Origin: Humibacter sp. RRB41
Lineage (GTDB): Bacteria; Actinomycetota; Actinomycetes; Actinomycetales; Microbacteriaceae
NCBI RefSeq assembly: GCF_022761015.1
Contig: NZ_JAKWJQ010000001.1
Location: 1,054,001 to 1,118,000, forward strand
DNA: 64,000 nucleotides
Direction: 5' to 3'
The notes beneath the pieces were generated by a model. The model ran no database searches, was not told the origin of the DNA, and worked only from the letters and a program-made list of their open reading frames with translations. Of this stretch, positions 8,543 to 16,714 are shown piece by piece (position 1 is the first letter of the stretch; each line of letters starts with the position of its first letter). The position numbers and the translations under genes were made by a program.

Positions 8543-9661
8543 TCATGACACCCCCAGTTCCGCTGAAAGAACCAGCACGGCGGCGCCGAGCAGCACCAGG
8601 TCGTGGCTGTCAGCAGCGGTCCTCATCTGCAGCGCATTGCTGACCGCCGAAAGTGTGCGTTCGCGCACGGTGCGCAGCGCCGAGTCCAGGAACGGGCCCT
8701 CGACGAGCTCCTCGGGACCGGCGAGCACCACCTCTTTCAGGCCGAGGGCGGCGACCACCGGGGCGAGGGCGACGCCGAGAGCGCGGCCGGCATCCGCCAG
8801 CACGCTGTCGCGGGCGTCGTCTCCTGCGGCCTTGAGGCGTGCCTTCAGGTGCGGAACGGCGATGGCGAGCTCGAGGCATCCGTTGCGACCGCACGCGCAG
8901 CGCTCTCCTTGCTCGTCGACGACGACATGTCCGATCTCGCCTGCTGTGGAGTTCTCGCCTTCCACCAGAACGCCGCCGATGATGAGGCCGGCGCCGGCTC
9001 CGTGCTCGATGGCGACGACCATGAAGCTCTGGCCTGCGTCTTGGAAGGTGTGGATGGCCAGTGCAGCGGCGTTCGCGTCGTTGCCCACGTGCACAGGGAC
9101 ACCGAACTCGTCGCGGAAGATCGCGCCGAGGTCCAGGCCGGACCATGCGAGGTTGGGAGCTTCGCGCACGACGCCGCCAGGGGCGACGATGCCTGGGGTC
9201 CCGATTCCGATGCCGAGCAGGCGCACGGTGGACCGCTTCACCAGATCGCGGGTGAGGGTGAGGGCCTTCTGCAGCGCCGGGTCGCCGGTCGCGCCATCGA
9301 GTGGAACCTCGAGGCGGTGCACGATCTCACCGCCGATACCGATCACGGCGCCGACGAACCTGTCGTCGGCCGAGAGATCGAGGCTGACGACGTGGTACGC
9401 GTTCTCGTTCAGACCGATCAACTGCGCCGGCTTGCCGACATGGGCGCCCGTGCGCTGACCGAGTTCGCTGATGAGGCCCTCTGAGGCGAGCTCGTTGACC
9501 AGGTCGGAGACGGTGACCCTGGTGAGGCCGGATTCTCGCGCGAGATCGGCCCGGCTCATCGACCCGTCGTGGAAGAGAGTCTGGAGCAGCAGTGAGCGGT
9601 TGTGCTGCCTGTTGTGCTCGGGCAACGCTTTCGACGTCACGCGCAACTGCGCCATGCTCAC
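8543..9661 (-). CDS. ROK family transcriptional regulator (NagC/XylR-like repressor)
   Basis: A 372-residue repressor with a winged HTH at ~24-70 (MSRADLARESGLTRVTVSDLVNELASEG) followed by a ROK sugar-binding domain. The ROK signature includes GTPGIV, GNDANAAALA, AIEHGAGAG and the zinc/ROK motif GEIGH...CACGRNGCLE. An N-terminal HTH separates it from the ROK kinases in this window. Translation may begin at the GTG at 9661 or the ATG two codons later (9655). It lies upstream of the ABC operon on the same strand and diverges from the GH3 gene. Two matching palindromes lie between them, so it probably represses itself and the divergent hydrolase/kinase/deaminase operon until a GlcNAc-type inducer is present. 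Confidence 0.92.
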   Translation of the reverse strand: MSMAQLRVTSKALPEHNRQHNRSLLLQTLFHDGSMSRADLARESGLTRVTVSDLVNELASEGLISELGQRTGAHVGKPAQLIGLNENAYHVVSLDLSADDRFVGAVIGIGGEIVHRLEVPLDGATGDPALQKALTLTRDLVKRSTVRLLGIGIGTPGIVAPGGVVREAPNLAWSGLDLGAIFRDEFGVPVHVGNDANAAALAIHTFQDAGQSFMVVAIEHGAGAGLIIGGVLVEGENSTAGEIGHVVVDEQGERCACGRNGCLELAIAVPHLKARLKAAGDDARDSVLADAGRALGVALAPVVAALGLKEVVLAGPEELVEGPFLDSALRTVRERTLSAVSNALQMRTAADSHDLVLLGAAVLVLSAELGVS

Positions 9662-9706
9662 CTCGATCCGTAGCTTCTTTGCGACAACGGGCGATCAGGC
9701 CCAATG

Positions 9707-9733
9707 GTTTGTTAGTGAACCTGCCTTACAAAC
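9707..9733. promoter_or_regulatory. candidate ROK-repressor operator 1
   Basis: The sequence gtttgttagtgaacct followed by gccttacaaac forms an imperfect AT-rich palindrome in otherwise GC-rich DNA. Its left half matches the reverse complement of the second site at 9827-9849 at 15 of 16 bases. It lies 46 bp upstream of the repressor's start codon, where autoregulation would act. Confidence 0.7.
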
Positions 9734-9826
9734 CCGTTGTCAAGTCGAGGGTCGTAAAGAATTGATAACGCCCCGTAACTTCGGTGTTTCCATCGCGTCA
9801 CGTTGTGCAAGCTTGCAGCGCTGCTT

Positions 9827-9849
9827 GTTCGTAAGGTTTACTAACAAAC
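9827..9849. promoter_or_regulatory. candidate ROK-repressor operator 2, abutting the GH3 start codon
   Basis: The palindrome gttcgtaaggt/ttactaacaaac ends at the base immediately before the ATG of the GH3 gene (9850). Its reverse complement nearly repeats operator 1. Binding here would cover the transcription start of the hydrolase operon. The GTTAGTAAAC/TTTACTAAC core resembles known XylR/NagC-family boxes. Confidence 0.72.
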
Positions 9850-11475
9850 ATGTCTGAGCCAGAGGTGCCTCCGCGCACCCCCCGCAATCCGGCCACGTCC
9901 GTCTCGATCGACATGAACGACCCGGTCGCCAGGGCGCGGGCCATCGCGACCACGTTGCTGCCGGGGTTCGTCGGCACAACGGTGCCGGACGCTGTGCGCA
10001 GGCGCCTGCTCGCGGGGCTCGGCGGGGTCTGCATCTTCGGCGGCAACATCGAGTCGACCGACCAGTTGCGCGCGCTCGATGAGGACATCCTCACCGCGAA
10101 CCCGCTCGCCGTGGTCGCCATCGACGAAGAAGGCGGTGACGTCACCCGCCTGAACTATGCCGACGGCTCGCCCTACCCGGGCAACGCTGTACTCGGGCGG
10201 CTCGACGACGAGGCGCTGACCGAACTCGTCGGCCGCGACGTCGGCTTCGCCCTGCGCCGTGCGGCCTGCACTCTCGACTTCGCGCCCGACGTGGACGTCA
10301 ACTCCAACCCGGACAACCCGGTGATCGGGGTGCGCAGCTTCGGGGCGGATGCCTCGCTCGCCGCACGGCACAGCCGCGCGTGGACCTCCGGCCTCCAGTC
10401 GGCCGGGGTCGCCGCCTGCGCCAAGCACTTTCCCGGCCACGGCGACACCGCGCTCGACTCGCACCTCGCGCTGCCGGTGATCGACAGATCGCTCGACGAA
10501 CTCCGCGAGCGCGAGCTCGTGCCGTTCCGCGAGGCCATCGCAGCGGGGACGCGCACCATCATGACCTCCCACATCGTGCTCCCGCAGGTCGACCCCGCGG
10601 TGCCGGCGACGTTCTCGACGCGCATCGTGCAGGGGCTGCTGCGCGAGGAGCTGGGCTTCGACGGCGTCATCGTCACCGACGCGCTCGACATGAAGGGCGC
10701 CAGCGGCGAGACGGGCATTCCGGAGGCGGCGGTGCGCGCCATCGCCGCCGGCTGCGACCTGCTTTGCATCGGCAGCGAGACGGACGACGACGTTCTCGAA
10801 GCGATCATGGTCGCCGTCGGCGAGGCGATCGACGACGGCAGGCTCAGTGCGGACCGGGTCGCGGATGCCGCGAGTCGGGTGCGTGCGCTGGCGGCCGAAC
10901 TCGCCGAGTCGCGCGCGTCGATCCCGGTGCCGGATGCCGCGGCAGAGGAGTTCCCCGTGTCGATCACGCGCATCCGCGATGCCTTCGACGTGAACGAGTC
11001 CGCGCTCGCCGCTCTGCGCGCTACCGACCAGAGCGGCACCACACCGTTCGCGGTCGTGCGCATCGAGACCGCAGCGAACATCGCCGTCGGAGTCGCACCA
11101 TGGGGGCCGTTCGCGCAGGCCGCAGCGCGGCCACAGGCGGCGGACTCGATCGCGTGGGCCAGGCATCCGCAGATCGTCGTGTCGGAGCAGGACGCCGCCG
11201 ACGGCGAGCTCCCGGAGCGGATCGAGGAGATCCTCGGGCGGGTGGCGCAGTCTCGAGGTGTGATCGTGATCGGCAAGGCGCTGCACCGCTACGGATTCGC
11301 GCGAGAGGTCGTCGACCGCCTGCGCCCTGTGCGCACGACTCTCGTCGTCGACATGGGCTGGCCTTCGGATGACCGTGCCTACGCCGATGTCGCGACTTTC
11401 GGTGCCTCGCGCTCTGTCGGCAGCTCCCTGCTCGCGCTCCTCGACGGCGACGCCGCCGTGGAGGACCAGCGGTGA
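9850..11475 (+). CDS. nagZ: GH3 beta-N-acetylglucosaminidase (NagZ/Nag3-like)
   Basis: A 541-residue glycoside hydrolase family 3 enzyme without signal peptide. It carries the KHFPGHGDT motif (192-200) plus DSH (203-205), the His/Asp dyad specific to the NagZ N-acetylglucosaminidase branch. The nucleophile is in VIVTDALDM (D277). A C-terminal extension (~370-541) goes beyond the single-domain NagZ. It would release GlcNAc from chitobiose or muropeptides in the cytoplasm. The ATG at 9850 directly follows the operator and has no ordinary Shine-Dalgarno sequence (only AAGG 13-16 bases upstream), so the mRNA may be leaderless; ATG 9913 is an alternative. Its stop overlaps the next gene as GTGA. 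Confidence 0.88.
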   Translation: MSEPEVPPRTPRNPATSVSIDMNDPVARARAIATTLLPGFVGTTVPDAVRRRLLAGLGGVCIFGGNIESTDQLRALDEDILTANPLAVVAIDEEGGDVTRLNYADGSPYPGNAVLGRLDDEALTELVGRDVGFALRRAACTLDFAPDVDVNSNPDNPVIGVRSFGADASLAARHSRAWTSGLQSAGVAACAKHFPGHGDTALDSHLALPVIDRSLDELRERELVPFREAIAAGTRTIMTSHIVLPQVDPAVPATFSTRIVQGLLREELGFDGVIVTDALDMKGASGETGIPEAAVRAIAAGCDLLCIGSETDDDVLEAIMVAVGEAIDDGRLSADRVADAASRVRALAAELAESRASIPVPDAAAEEFPVSITRIRDAFDVNESALAALRATDQSGTTPFAVVRIETAANIAVGVAPWGPFAQAAARPQAADSIAWARHPQIVVSEQDAADGELPERIEEILGRVAQSRGVIVIGKALHRYGFAREVVDRLRPVRTTLVVDMGWPSDDRAYADVATFGASRSVGSSLLALLDGDAAVEDQR

Positions 11476-12380
11476 GGATAGGACTCGACATCGGAGGCAC
11501 GAAGACCGACGCTGTCGTGCTCGACGCCGCAGGAGGTGTTCTCGAGCGGGTGCGGGTTCGGACGGGAACGGGGCCGGCCGAGGTTCTCGATTCGGCCGAA
11601 CGCGCCGTGCGCGAGGTGATCGCACTCTGCGGGACGCAGACCGACGACTACGCATCGATCGGCGTCGGGATTCCGGGGGTCGTCGACCGTGAGACGGGTC
11701 GCGTGCACCACGCGGTGAACCTCGGGGTCGACGACCTCGGCCTCGGCGAACGCCTGCGGGAGCGGGTCGGCGTTCCTGTGCAGGTCGAGAACGACGTGAA
11801 GGCGGCGGCACTCGGCGCCTATCACCTGCTGCGCCTGCACGGCTCGGCAGCGTTCCTCAACCTCGGCACGGGGCTCGCGGCGGGGATCGTCGCCGACGGC
11901 CGGCTGTGGCGCGGCGCACGCGGAGGCGCCGGCGAGATCGGGCACATTCCGCTCGATCCCCGCGGTGCGCTCTGCTCGTGCGGCCAGCACGGCTGCCTCG
12001 AGACCATCGCGTCCGGCTCGGCGGTGGCACGCTTGTGGCCGTCGAAGGCAGCGCTGCCCGCCATCGAGCTGTTCGACGCGGCGGATGCCGGCGACCGGCG
12101 CGCGCAGGACGTGAGGCACGCGCTCGCGGCGGGTGTGGCATCCGCTGTGCGCATTCTCGTGCTGACGGTCGACGTGGAGACGGTCGTCGTCGGAGGTGGA
12201 CTCAGCAACCTCGGGGAGCGCCTGCTGGCGCCAGTGACCGAGGTGCTGCAAGGCTGGGGGAGGGATTCGCCGTTCCTGGCGTCGCTGAGGCTCCCGGAGC
12301 GGGTTCGCATGCTCGCACCGGACCTGTCGGCTGCGGCGGTCGGAGCGGCTCTCGTCGGGGCGGCGGAAGCCGTCGCCTGA
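11472..12380 (+). CDS. ROK family sugar kinase, probably N-acetylglucosamine kinase
   Basis: A 302-residue kinase without an HTH, starting MRIGLDIGGTKTDAVVLD (phosphate-1 loop). It has IGVGIPGVVD, the catalytic region VENDVKAAALGAY, GTGLAAGIV, and the ROK zinc motif GEIGH...CSCGQHGCLE. It phosphorylates a hexose, and being locked between a GH3 hexosaminidase (4-bp overlap) and nagB makes GlcNAc the best guess (GlcNAc to GlcNAc-6-P). Glucose or ManNAc cannot be excluded from sequence. The GTG start at 11472 overlaps the upstream stop. Confidence 0.85.
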   Translation: MRIGLDIGGTKTDAVVLDAAGGVLERVRVRTGTGPAEVLDSAERAVREVIALCGTQTDDYASIGVGIPGVVDRETGRVHHAVNLGVDDLGLGERLRERVGVPVQVENDVKAAALGAYHLLRLHGSAAFLNLGTGLAAGIVADGRLWRGARGGAGEIGHIPLDPRGALCSCGQHGCLETIASGSAVARLWPSKAALPAIELFDAADAGDRRAQDVRHALAAGVASAVRILVLTVDVETVVVGGGLSNLGERLLAPVTEVLQGWGRDSPFLASLRLPERVRMLAPDLSAAAVGAALVGAAEAVA

Positions 12381-12432
12381 CAGCATCACCAACCGGCGCC
12401 GGCCGGAAACACGAGACGTGAGGGAGAGATTC

Positions 12433-13212
12433 GTGGAGGTCGTCATCAAGCAGACCGCCGACGAGGTGGGGGCGCTCGCCGCCGACCTGGTCGGTCGCGT
12501 CGTGGAGTCCAAGCCGCGCGCCGTGATCGGTCTGGCGACCGGATCATCGCCGCTCGCGATCTACGCGGGCCTCGCTCGCAGGGTCGCCGACGGCAGCCTG
12601 GACTTCGCGGGCGTCCGCGGATTCGCGCTCGACGAGTACGTCGGCATTCCGGAGGACCATCCTCAGAGCTATGCGTCGGTGATCAGGCACGAAGTGGTCG
12701 AGCCGCTCGGCATGGACCCGACACTGGTGCAGGTGCCGGACGGCAGGGCCGTCGACATCGAGGTCGCGTGCCGCGAGTACGAGCAGGCGATCGTGGACGC
12801 CGGTGGTATCGACATCCAGATTCTCGGCATCGGTGCGAACGGCCACATCGGCTTCAACGAGCCGACGTCGTCGTTCGCGTCCCGCACCCGTATCAAGACC
12901 CTCGCGCCGAAGACCCGTGCAGACAACGCGCGGTTCTTCGACTCGTTCGACGCGGTGCCGACCCACTGCGTCACGCAGGGGCTCGGCACGATCATGCAGG
13001 CCAGGCGCCTCGTGCTCGTCGCTCAGGGCGAAGGCAAGGCGGATGCCATCGCTGCCGCCGTCGAGGGCCCCGTCGCCTCGATCTGCCCTGCCTCGGTGCT
13101 GCAGTTCCACGAGCACGCGACCGTGATCATCGACGAGGCTGCGGCGAGCAAGCTGCGCCTGGCGGACTACTACAAGTACACGTACGACAACAAGCCGGCC
13201 TGGCAGCTCTAG
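12433..13212 (+). CDS. nagB: glucosamine-6-phosphate deaminase
   Basis: A 259-residue NagB, the usual length. It converts glucosamine-6-phosphate to fructose-6-phosphate and ammonia. The substrate loop LATGSSPLAIY, the catalytic FALDEYVG (D67) and the ring-opening histidine segment GIGANGHIGFNEP are all present, as is the C-terminal ADYYKYTYDNKPAW. The GTG at 12433 is chosen because GAGGGAGAG lies just upstream; an in-frame GTG at 12418 would include that box. It lies 52 bp after the kinase. Its stop shares a CTAG with the convergent TetR gene (13209-13212). Confidence 0.96.
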   Translation: MEVVIKQTADEVGALAADLVGRVVESKPRAVIGLATGSSPLAIYAGLARRVADGSLDFAGVRGFALDEYVGIPEDHPQSYASVIRHEVVEPLGMDPTLVQVPDGRAVDIEVACREYEQAIVDAGGIDIQILGIGANGHIGFNEPTSSFASRTRIKTLAPKTRADNARFFDSFDAVPTHCVTQGLGTIMQARRLVLVAQGEGKADAIAAAVEGPVASICPASVLQFHEHATVIIDEAAASKLRLADYYKYTYDNKPAWQL

Positions 13213-13772
13213 GCGGGCCTCGGGGCAAGTCCGTCCATGAGGACGCTCACGTAAGCCTCGCTGAGTCGCCGGTTCCGGGGAGTACTCCTTGTGACGGCGT
13301 GCGTGGTGCCTGCGATGAGTGAAGCGATGACGCCTGAATCGAGGTCGGAACGGATGCCGCCCGTCTTTCGGCCTTGTGTGATCATCTGTTCGACAGCCGA
13401 GATCAGGGCCGCGTGCGCCTCGGAGGTCGCTGGCAGCTCGAGTCCGAGGAGTTGTTCGTCGATCGCATAGTGCGTCGCATGGAACTCCATCAGTTCCGGA
13501 AGGAACGTGCGGAGCGCCTGTTCTCCCGGCAAGCTCTCGGACAATTCGCCGGCGCGCTGTGCGATCGGCGCGAGCAGGGCGGCGACCGCGGCGTCGAGCA
13601 GGGAGTCCTTGTTGCCGAATGCTCGAACAACGGTCGCGGCGCCGAGGCCCGCGCGGTGCGCGATGGCTTCGACGGTGATGGTGGAGCCTGGCTCCGCCAT
13701 CAGTTCCTTGGCGGCGCGCAGAGCGAGCTCACGGTTTCGCACGGCATCGGCGCGACGGGGAGGTGTTGACAA
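13209..13772 (-). CDS. TetR family transcriptional regulator
   Basis: A ~187-residue TetR-type repressor. The N-terminal HTH runs from NRELALRAAKELM through VEAIAHRAGLGAATVVRAFGNKDSLLDAAV, and a variable C-terminal ligand domain ends with VTRSTPRNRRLSEAYVSVLMDGLAPR. It diverges from an FAD monooxygenase with two operator-like palindromes in between, so it should repress that gene and itself. The longest frame starts with TTG at 13772, next to the first operator and without a Shine-Dalgarno; a GTG at 13742 just before the HTH is an alternative start. The ligand is unknown. Confidence 0.88.
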   Translation of the reverse strand: MSTPPRRADAVRNRELALRAAKELMAEPGSTITVEAIAHRAGLGAATVVRAFGNKDSLLDAAVAALLAPIAQRAGELSESLPGEQALRTFLPELMEFHATHYAIDEQLLGLELPATSEAHAALISAVEQMITQGRKTGGIRSDLDSGVIASLIAGTTHAVTRSTPRNRRLSEAYVSVLMDGLAPRPA

Positions 13773-13815
13773 ATGGAACGCTCATTTCACATAATCAGAT
13801 GGAACGACCATTCCA
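13766..13815 (+). promoter_or_regulatory. monooxygenase promoter with two TetR operators
   Basis: TTGACA (13766-13771) and CATAAT (13790-13795), 18 bp apart, form a strong sigma-70-type promoter for the FAD monooxygenase. Two similar palindromes overlap it: tggaacgctcatttca (13774-13789, in the spacer) and tggaacgaccattcca (13800-13815, over the transcription start). Their 26-bp centre spacing is close to two and a half helical turns. Confidence 0.78.
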
Positions 13816-13839
13816 GTTACTGTACCTCAAGGAGGATCC

Positions 13840-15018
13840 ATGGGCATCCGTATTCTCATCGTGGGGGCGAGCATCGCGGGGCTGACGCTCGCCCACCGCC
13901 TTGTCGCTGACGGTATAGAGCCGATTGTGGTGGAACGCGCATCGCAGCTGCGAGTGGGCGGGAACGGCGTCGACCTCAGGGGCGACGCGATGCGTATCGC
14001 CGAAAGCATGGGCATACTCACCGGCGCTCGTTCGGCGGCCGCCGACGTTCTCGGCATCAAATTCGTCGACGGTGAGGGGCGCGAGGTGGCGCGCGTCAGC
14101 ACGGTGGAGCCCGGCAGCCTCGAAGTGATGCGCGGCGATCTGGTGCACTTGCTTGCCGACGTGACACCCGTCGAGATTCGATTCGGAGACTCACCCGAGC
14201 GCATCGAACAGGACGGGTCTGGTGTGACCGTGTCGTTCACTACGGGGCGAACGGAGCGGTTCGACGCCGTGTTCGGCGCCGATGGAATGCACTCGACGGT
14301 GCGAAGGCTCGCGTTCGGCGCCGAGGCGTCGTACCTGCGCTTGCGGGGACACCACTTCGCCTTCGCCGACGCGGATGCCCAGCTCGGCGAGAACCGATGG
14401 GTGACGATGCACAACCTGCCGGGGAAGATGGTCGGTGTCTACCGCTCAGGCAATCACGAGCAGGCGAAGGCCTACTTCATCTATCGCACTCCCTTCGTGA
14501 GCTCGGGCAGGCCCGATCCGGCCGAACATCGGCGGATGCTTTCCGCCGCGTTCGAAGAGGTGTCGTCGTGGCACACGGGCGAGCTTCTCGCCTCAGCCCT
14601 CGCCAGCGACGATCTTTACGTCGACGCGTTGGCTCAGGTGCGAATGCGTTCGTGGTCGAACGGACGAGTGGCGCTCGTCGGCGATGCGGCATGGTGCGGG
14701 TCTCCTGCATCGGGCGCGGGCGCCGAACTCGCCCTGGTCGGGGCTCACGTTCTCGCGTGCGAGCTTCGCCGCGCGAACGGCGACCTTGTGAGAGCGTTCG
14801 CCCGCTACGAAGGTCTTCTGCGACCTCTCGTGAGTGCGAGGCAGCGGATCTCTGCGAACGTGCGGCTCATGGTTCCGGCGACGTCGTTCGGCATCGCCGT
14901 TCGGAACACGTTCGCGCGATCTCCTCTGCCTCTCGCGTTGGCTCGAGTCGGCGGCGCCATCACGCCGCGCGAACGCTCCGTGCTCGAACCGCGGCTTCTC
15001 GAGGGAGGCGCTGCCTAG
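13840..15018 (+). CDS. FAD-dependent aromatic-hydroxylase-type monooxygenase
   Basis: A 392-residue group A flavin monooxygenase. The Rossmann motif is ILIVGASIAGLTLAHRL (G-x-G-x-x-G variant), followed by VVERA. The second FAD motif is VALVGDAAWCGSPASGAGAELAL, and VFGADGMHSTVRRLAFG is the DG region. It resembles the TetX/PHBH-like clan, which hydroxylates aromatic or polycyclic compounds using NAD(P)H and O2. AAGGAGG four bases before the ATG gives strong translation. Tight control by the divergent TetR suggests an inducible detoxification role. The substrate is unknown. Confidence 0.85.
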   Translation: MGIRILIVGASIAGLTLAHRLVADGIEPIVVERASQLRVGGNGVDLRGDAMRIAESMGILTGARSAAADVLGIKFVDGEGREVARVSTVEPGSLEVMRGDLVHLLADVTPVEIRFGDSPERIEQDGSGVTVSFTTGRTERFDAVFGADGMHSTVRRLAFGAEASYLRLRGHHFAFADADAQLGENRWVTMHNLPGKMVGVYRSGNHEQAKAYFIYRTPFVSSGRPDPAEHRRMLSAAFEEVSSWHTGELLASALASDDLYVDALAQVRMRSWSNGRVALVGDAAWCGSPASGAGAELALVGAHVLACELRRANGDLVRAFARYEGLLRPLVSARQRISANVRLMVPATSFGIAVRNTFARSPLPLALARVGGAITPRERSVLEPRLLEGGAA

Positions 15019-15021
15019 CCG

Positions 15022-16176
15022 TCAGGCGAGTGGTTCGCCTGCGGCCCAGACCCGCTTAACGTTCCAGTCGCTGTCGAGCAGCACGGCGTCAGCGAGGTAT
15101 CCGGTGGCGAGCCTGCCGAGTTCGTGGTCGAGCCCGAACACGCGCGCCGGCGTGAGGGTCAGAGCCTCGACCGCCGCGGCGGGCTCGACCCTGGTGCGCT
15201 GCACCGCGATGCGGAGCGCCGCGTCCTGCGTGAGCGTTGAGCCGGCGATCGAGGTCGTTCCGCGCAGCACTGCGAGGCCGTCGGTCACCGTCACGTTGAG
15301 CGAGCCGAGACGGTAGTCGCCGTCGGCGGCGCCGGCCGCGGCCATCGAGTCCGTCACCAGGGCGATGCGTCCAGGAGCCTGGACGAAGGCGAGGTGCGCG
15401 ACATCCGGATGCACGTGCAGGCCGTCGAGGATGAGCTCGAGCGTGACCCTGTCGTCGTCGAGTGCTGCCACGATCGGTCCTGGCGCGCGGTGCTGGATGC
15501 CCGGCATCGCGTTGAACGCGTGCGTGAGCAGTCGAGCGCCTCGGTCGAACGCGGCGGCGGCCTGATCCTCCGTCGCCTCGGTGTGTCCGACTGCGACGAC
15601 GACGCCGGCCTCGACGAGCACGTCGATGGCCTCCATCGCGCCGGGTAGCTCGGGGGCGATCGTGATCTGGCGCAGCGTTCCGCGCGCGGCCCCGATGAGC
15701 TGCTCGACAAGTTCAGGGTCGTCCGGTGTGCGCAGGAACTCCGCGTTGTGCGCTCCGCGGCGCTCAGGGTTGAGGAACGGACCCTCGAGGTGTGCGCCGA
15801 GCACGAGCGGATCGTCCTCTGCGATGTCGGCGATGTCTTCAAGGCTCTCGCGCAGCTCCGCGAGCGGGTTGGCGACAAGGCTCAGCACCGACCGGGTCGT
15901 GCCGTGCTTGCGATGGGTCGCGAGGGCCGCGACCATGTCGTCCGGGCCTTCCTCATAGCCGTGTCCGCCCGCGCCGTGCGAGTGCACGTCGATGAAGCCA
16001 GGCGTCAGCCAGTGACCGGAGGCATCGACGACCTCGGCGCCCTCGGCGAACGCGCGCCATCCCGTGCCGCTGCCTGTCGCGACGATGCGCTCGCCCTGCG
16101 TGGCGAGCCAGAATTCGTCGACGTGGCCGTCGGCATCCAGCTTGCGTGCGCCGTGGATGACCCGCGCGGCGCTCAC
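15022..16176 (-). CDS. nagA: N-acetylglucosamine-6-phosphate deacetylase
   Basis: A 384-residue amidohydrolase that deacetylates GlcNAc-6-P to GlcN-6-P. Metal-binding FIDVHSHGAGGHGYEEG (H66, H68), the zinc/glutamate site in LGAHLEGPFLNPERRGAHN, VAVGHTEAT, LTHAFNAMPG and the catalytic aspartate in LVTDSMAAAG are all visible. The GTG start at 16176 overlaps the upstream YrdB-like gene as GTGA. It completes the kinase-NagA-NagB route with the plus-strand genes but is in a separate operon, separated from nagB by the TetR/monooxygenase pair. Confidence 0.95.
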   Translation of the reverse strand: MSAARVIHGARKLDADGHVDEFWLATQGERIVATGSGTGWRAFAEGAEVVDASGHWLTPGFIDVHSHGAGGHGYEEGPDDMVAALATHRKHGTTRSVLSLVANPLAELRESLEDIADIAEDDPLVLGAHLEGPFLNPERRGAHNAEFLRTPDDPELVEQLIGAARGTLRQITIAPELPGAMEAIDVLVEAGVVVAVGHTEATEDQAAAAFDRGARLLTHAFNAMPGIQHRAPGPIVAALDDDRVTLELILDGLHVHPDVAHLAFVQAPGRIALVTDSMAAAGAADGDYRLGSLNVTVTDGLAVLRGTTSIAGSTLTQDAALRIAVQRTRVEPAAAVEALTLTPARVFGLDHELGRLATGYLADAVLLDSDWNVKRVWAAGEPLA

Positions 16177-16535
16177 GCCAGTTCCTTGCGCCCGGTGACG
16201 ATGCCGCTCAGCAGGGCGATGATCGCGAACGGCACGGCGACGAACGGCTGGCCGAGATCCCACCAGGCGAAGGCGGCCGCTGTCATCACGATGATCTCGA
16301 CGATGGCCTTGCCGAACGTGTCGATGTGGATCACGGCCTTGGGCGAGCGGAACAGTGCCCAGAGCACGATGGCCAGCGCCGGCGCGGCGATGCCCACGAC
16401 GATGTTCCATGGGAACGGCCAGGCGATGAATCCCCAGATCGCCAGGGTCACGAAGGCGAACAGCTCGATCAGGAATCGCAGCACGTCCCAGAAGCCGATC
16501 TGGACGCGCGCGTGCTCGGTATTCTGCGCAGACAT
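16173..16535 (-). CDS. YrdB family (DUF2568) small membrane protein
   Basis: A 120-residue protein with about four hydrophobic helices (from FLIELFAFVTLAIWGFIAWPF to VAVPFAIIALLSGIV) and the family-like WGFIAWPFPWNIVVGIAAP signature. The function of the family is unknown. It is translationally coupled to nagA by a 4-bp overlap and is first in that operon, which may be chance or a link to sugar use. Confidence 0.8.
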   Translation of the reverse strand: MSAQNTEHARVQIGFWDVLRFLIELFAFVTLAIWGFIAWPFPWNIVVGIAAPALAIVLWALFRSPKAVIHIDTFGKAIVEIIVMTAAAFAWWDLGQPFVAVPFAIIALLSGIVTGRKELA

Positions 16536-16595
16536 CGCGTCTATCGTATCGGCGACAAGGGGAGCCCCGTCCCCCGTCCCTCACCCCCGTCCCCC

Positions 16596-16677
16596 GTCGG
16601 CCCGGCACTGTATTGCCGGGCCGCCCTCGTATTCACGTGAATTGAGGACCCGCTCGGCAATACAGTGCCGGGCCGAC
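16596..16677. repeat. long inverted repeat with perfect 23-bp arms
   Basis: Bases 16596-16618 (gtcggcccggcactgtattg continuing ccg) are perfectly complementary to 16655-16677. The 36-base spacer contains the palindrome ttcacgtgaa. The element lies between the purU 3' end and the YrdB/nagA operon, both minus strand. It could be a terminator for purU, but its arm length and the ACTGTATTGCC core inside GC-rich flanks make it look more like a dispersed palindromic element. C-rich direct repeats (cccccgtc) flank it on the left. Confidence 0.75.
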
Positions 16678-16714
16678 GCCGATAGGGCGGGGCGGGGGCG
16701 CGGGGACGGGGCGC

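Noticed and set aside
9841-11811. Minus-strand frame of 656 codons opposite the GH3 gene
   Set aside because: Low-complexity Arg/Asp/Val composition without motifs. The opposite strand has clear GH3 catalytic motifs and codon structure.
16561-16600. C-rich direct repeats (cccccgtc) considered as a CRISPR-like or minisatellite array
   Set aside because: Units are 8-13 bp without spacers and number only about four. Simple low-complexity DNA next to the inverted repeat explains it.
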